Source of the DNA: Gammaproteobacteria bacterium
GTDB lineage: Bacteria > Pseudomonadota > Gammaproteobacteria > HK1
NCBI GenBank assembly: GCA_020444775.1
Contig: JAGRHX010000291.1
Span: 1-6,260, forward strand
Direction of reading: 5' to 3'
Length of the DNA: 6,260 nucleotides
Shown here: positions 5,923-6,260 of the stretch, in pieces
Layout of the letters: every line of letters starts with the position of its first letter
How positions within the stretch are numbered: position 1 is the first letter of the stretch
Program-made: the position numbers and the translations under genes
The notes under the pieces: generated by a model
What the model was told of the DNA's origin: nothing
Database searches by the model: none
What the model saw: only the letters and a program-made list of their open reading frames with translations

Positions 5923-6260
5923 ATGAAAATCTGCATCTACGGTGCCGGTGCTGTCGGCTCGCACTTCGCCGCGCGACTCGCCAATGCGGAACACGAGGTG
6001 TCGGTGGTGGCCCGCGGTCCGCATCTGGAGGCGATCCAGCGCAACGGCATCACGCTGCGCAGCGGCGATCAGACCATCCAGGCCCGGGTCACCGCCACCG
6101 ATCGACCGACGCAGCTCGGCACCCAGGATCTGGTCATCGTCACCGTCAAGGCGCCGGCACTGGCGGGCATCGTCGACGGCGTGAAGCAGCTGCTAGACGC
6201 GCAGACGCCGCTGATCTTCGGGATGAATGGCATTCCCTGGTGGTACTTCCATGGCCTGGA
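5923..6260 (+). CDS. Ketopantoate reductase (ApbA/PanE) family protein, N-terminal part
   Basis: The first 112 residues of a protein that runs off the right edge; the family is usually about 300-330 residues. It has the N-terminal NADP Rossmann motif GAGAVG (7-12) and Arg31, where the 2'-phosphate of NADPH is bound in PanE. Lys76 in TVKAP and Asn102 in GMNGIPWWYFHG match the conserved substrate-site Lys and Asn. True PanE reduces 2-dehydropantoate to pantoate in coenzyme A synthesis, but the family is large and many members next to catabolic genes act on other 2-keto acids. I therefore give no symbol. ATG at 5923 follows GGGGGCAG by a few bases. It is divergent from the SDR operon across a 274-base gap, which suggests shared regulation and perhaps a linked pathway (inference). 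Confidence 0.88.
   Translation, partial: MKICIYGAGAVGSHFAARLANAEHEVSVVARGPHLEAIQRNGITLRSGDQTIQARVTATDRPTQLGTQDLVIVTVKAPALAGIVDGVKQLLDAQTPLIFGMNGIPWWYFHGL

Noticed and set aside
5356..6024. Minus-strand open frame spanning the intergenic gap and the start of the ketopantoate reductase gene
   Set aside because: It overlaps the SDR in a wrong frame and its product is Arg/His-rich without motifs. The SDR and the reductase explain both ends.

Overview
The window is GC-rich DNA with tightly packed genes, GTG as well as ATG starts, and TGA as the stop of all four genes whose stops lie inside it. This suggests a high-GC proteobacterium, probably environmental, that decodes UGA as selenocysteine. No rRNA, tRNA, selA/B/C/D, mobile element or CRISPR array is visible, so the lineage is an inference.

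Layout: five genes run leftward (minus strand) from about 5650 to the left edge, apparently as one operon. In transcription order they are a short-chain dehydrogenase/reductase (SDR, 4854-5648), a luciferase-like (LLM) flavin/F420 oxidoreductase (3965-4813), a UGSC-family selenoprotein (2169-3914), a shorter paralog of that protein's C-terminal domain (963-2162), and a thioredoxin-reductase-like flavoprotein cut by the left edge (1-898). A divergent gene of the ketopantoate reductase (ApbA/PanE) family starts at 5923 and runs off the right edge. The 274-base gap at 5649-5922 holds a plausible leftward promoter overlapping an inverted repeat.

The main result is that what looks like two ORFs, 124 and 464 codons long, is one gene. 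They lie in the same frame and are separated by a single TGA at 3582-3584. Reading through gives C-U-G-S-C-T-P, the signature of the UGSC (seleno)protein family. Directly downstream of the TGA the mRNA can fold into a bacterial SECIS-like hairpin: a 6-bp GC stem, a 6-nt loop with G at its second position, a 17-nt distance from the UGA, and a further 5-bp lower stem. The protein is therefore read as a 581-residue selenoprotein with Sec111. It has an N-terminal redox domain and a C-terminal domain that also occurs alone in the next gene.

Working together (inference): the SDR, the LLM enzyme and the divergent ketopantoate reductase-like protein look like nicotinamide- or flavin-dependent enzymes of small-molecule metabolism. 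The selenoprotein and its paralog may catalyse a redox or reductive-cleavage step. The thioredoxin-reductase-like protein, with an intact CxxC, is a candidate electron donor to the Sec/Cys centre. The substrate is unknown.
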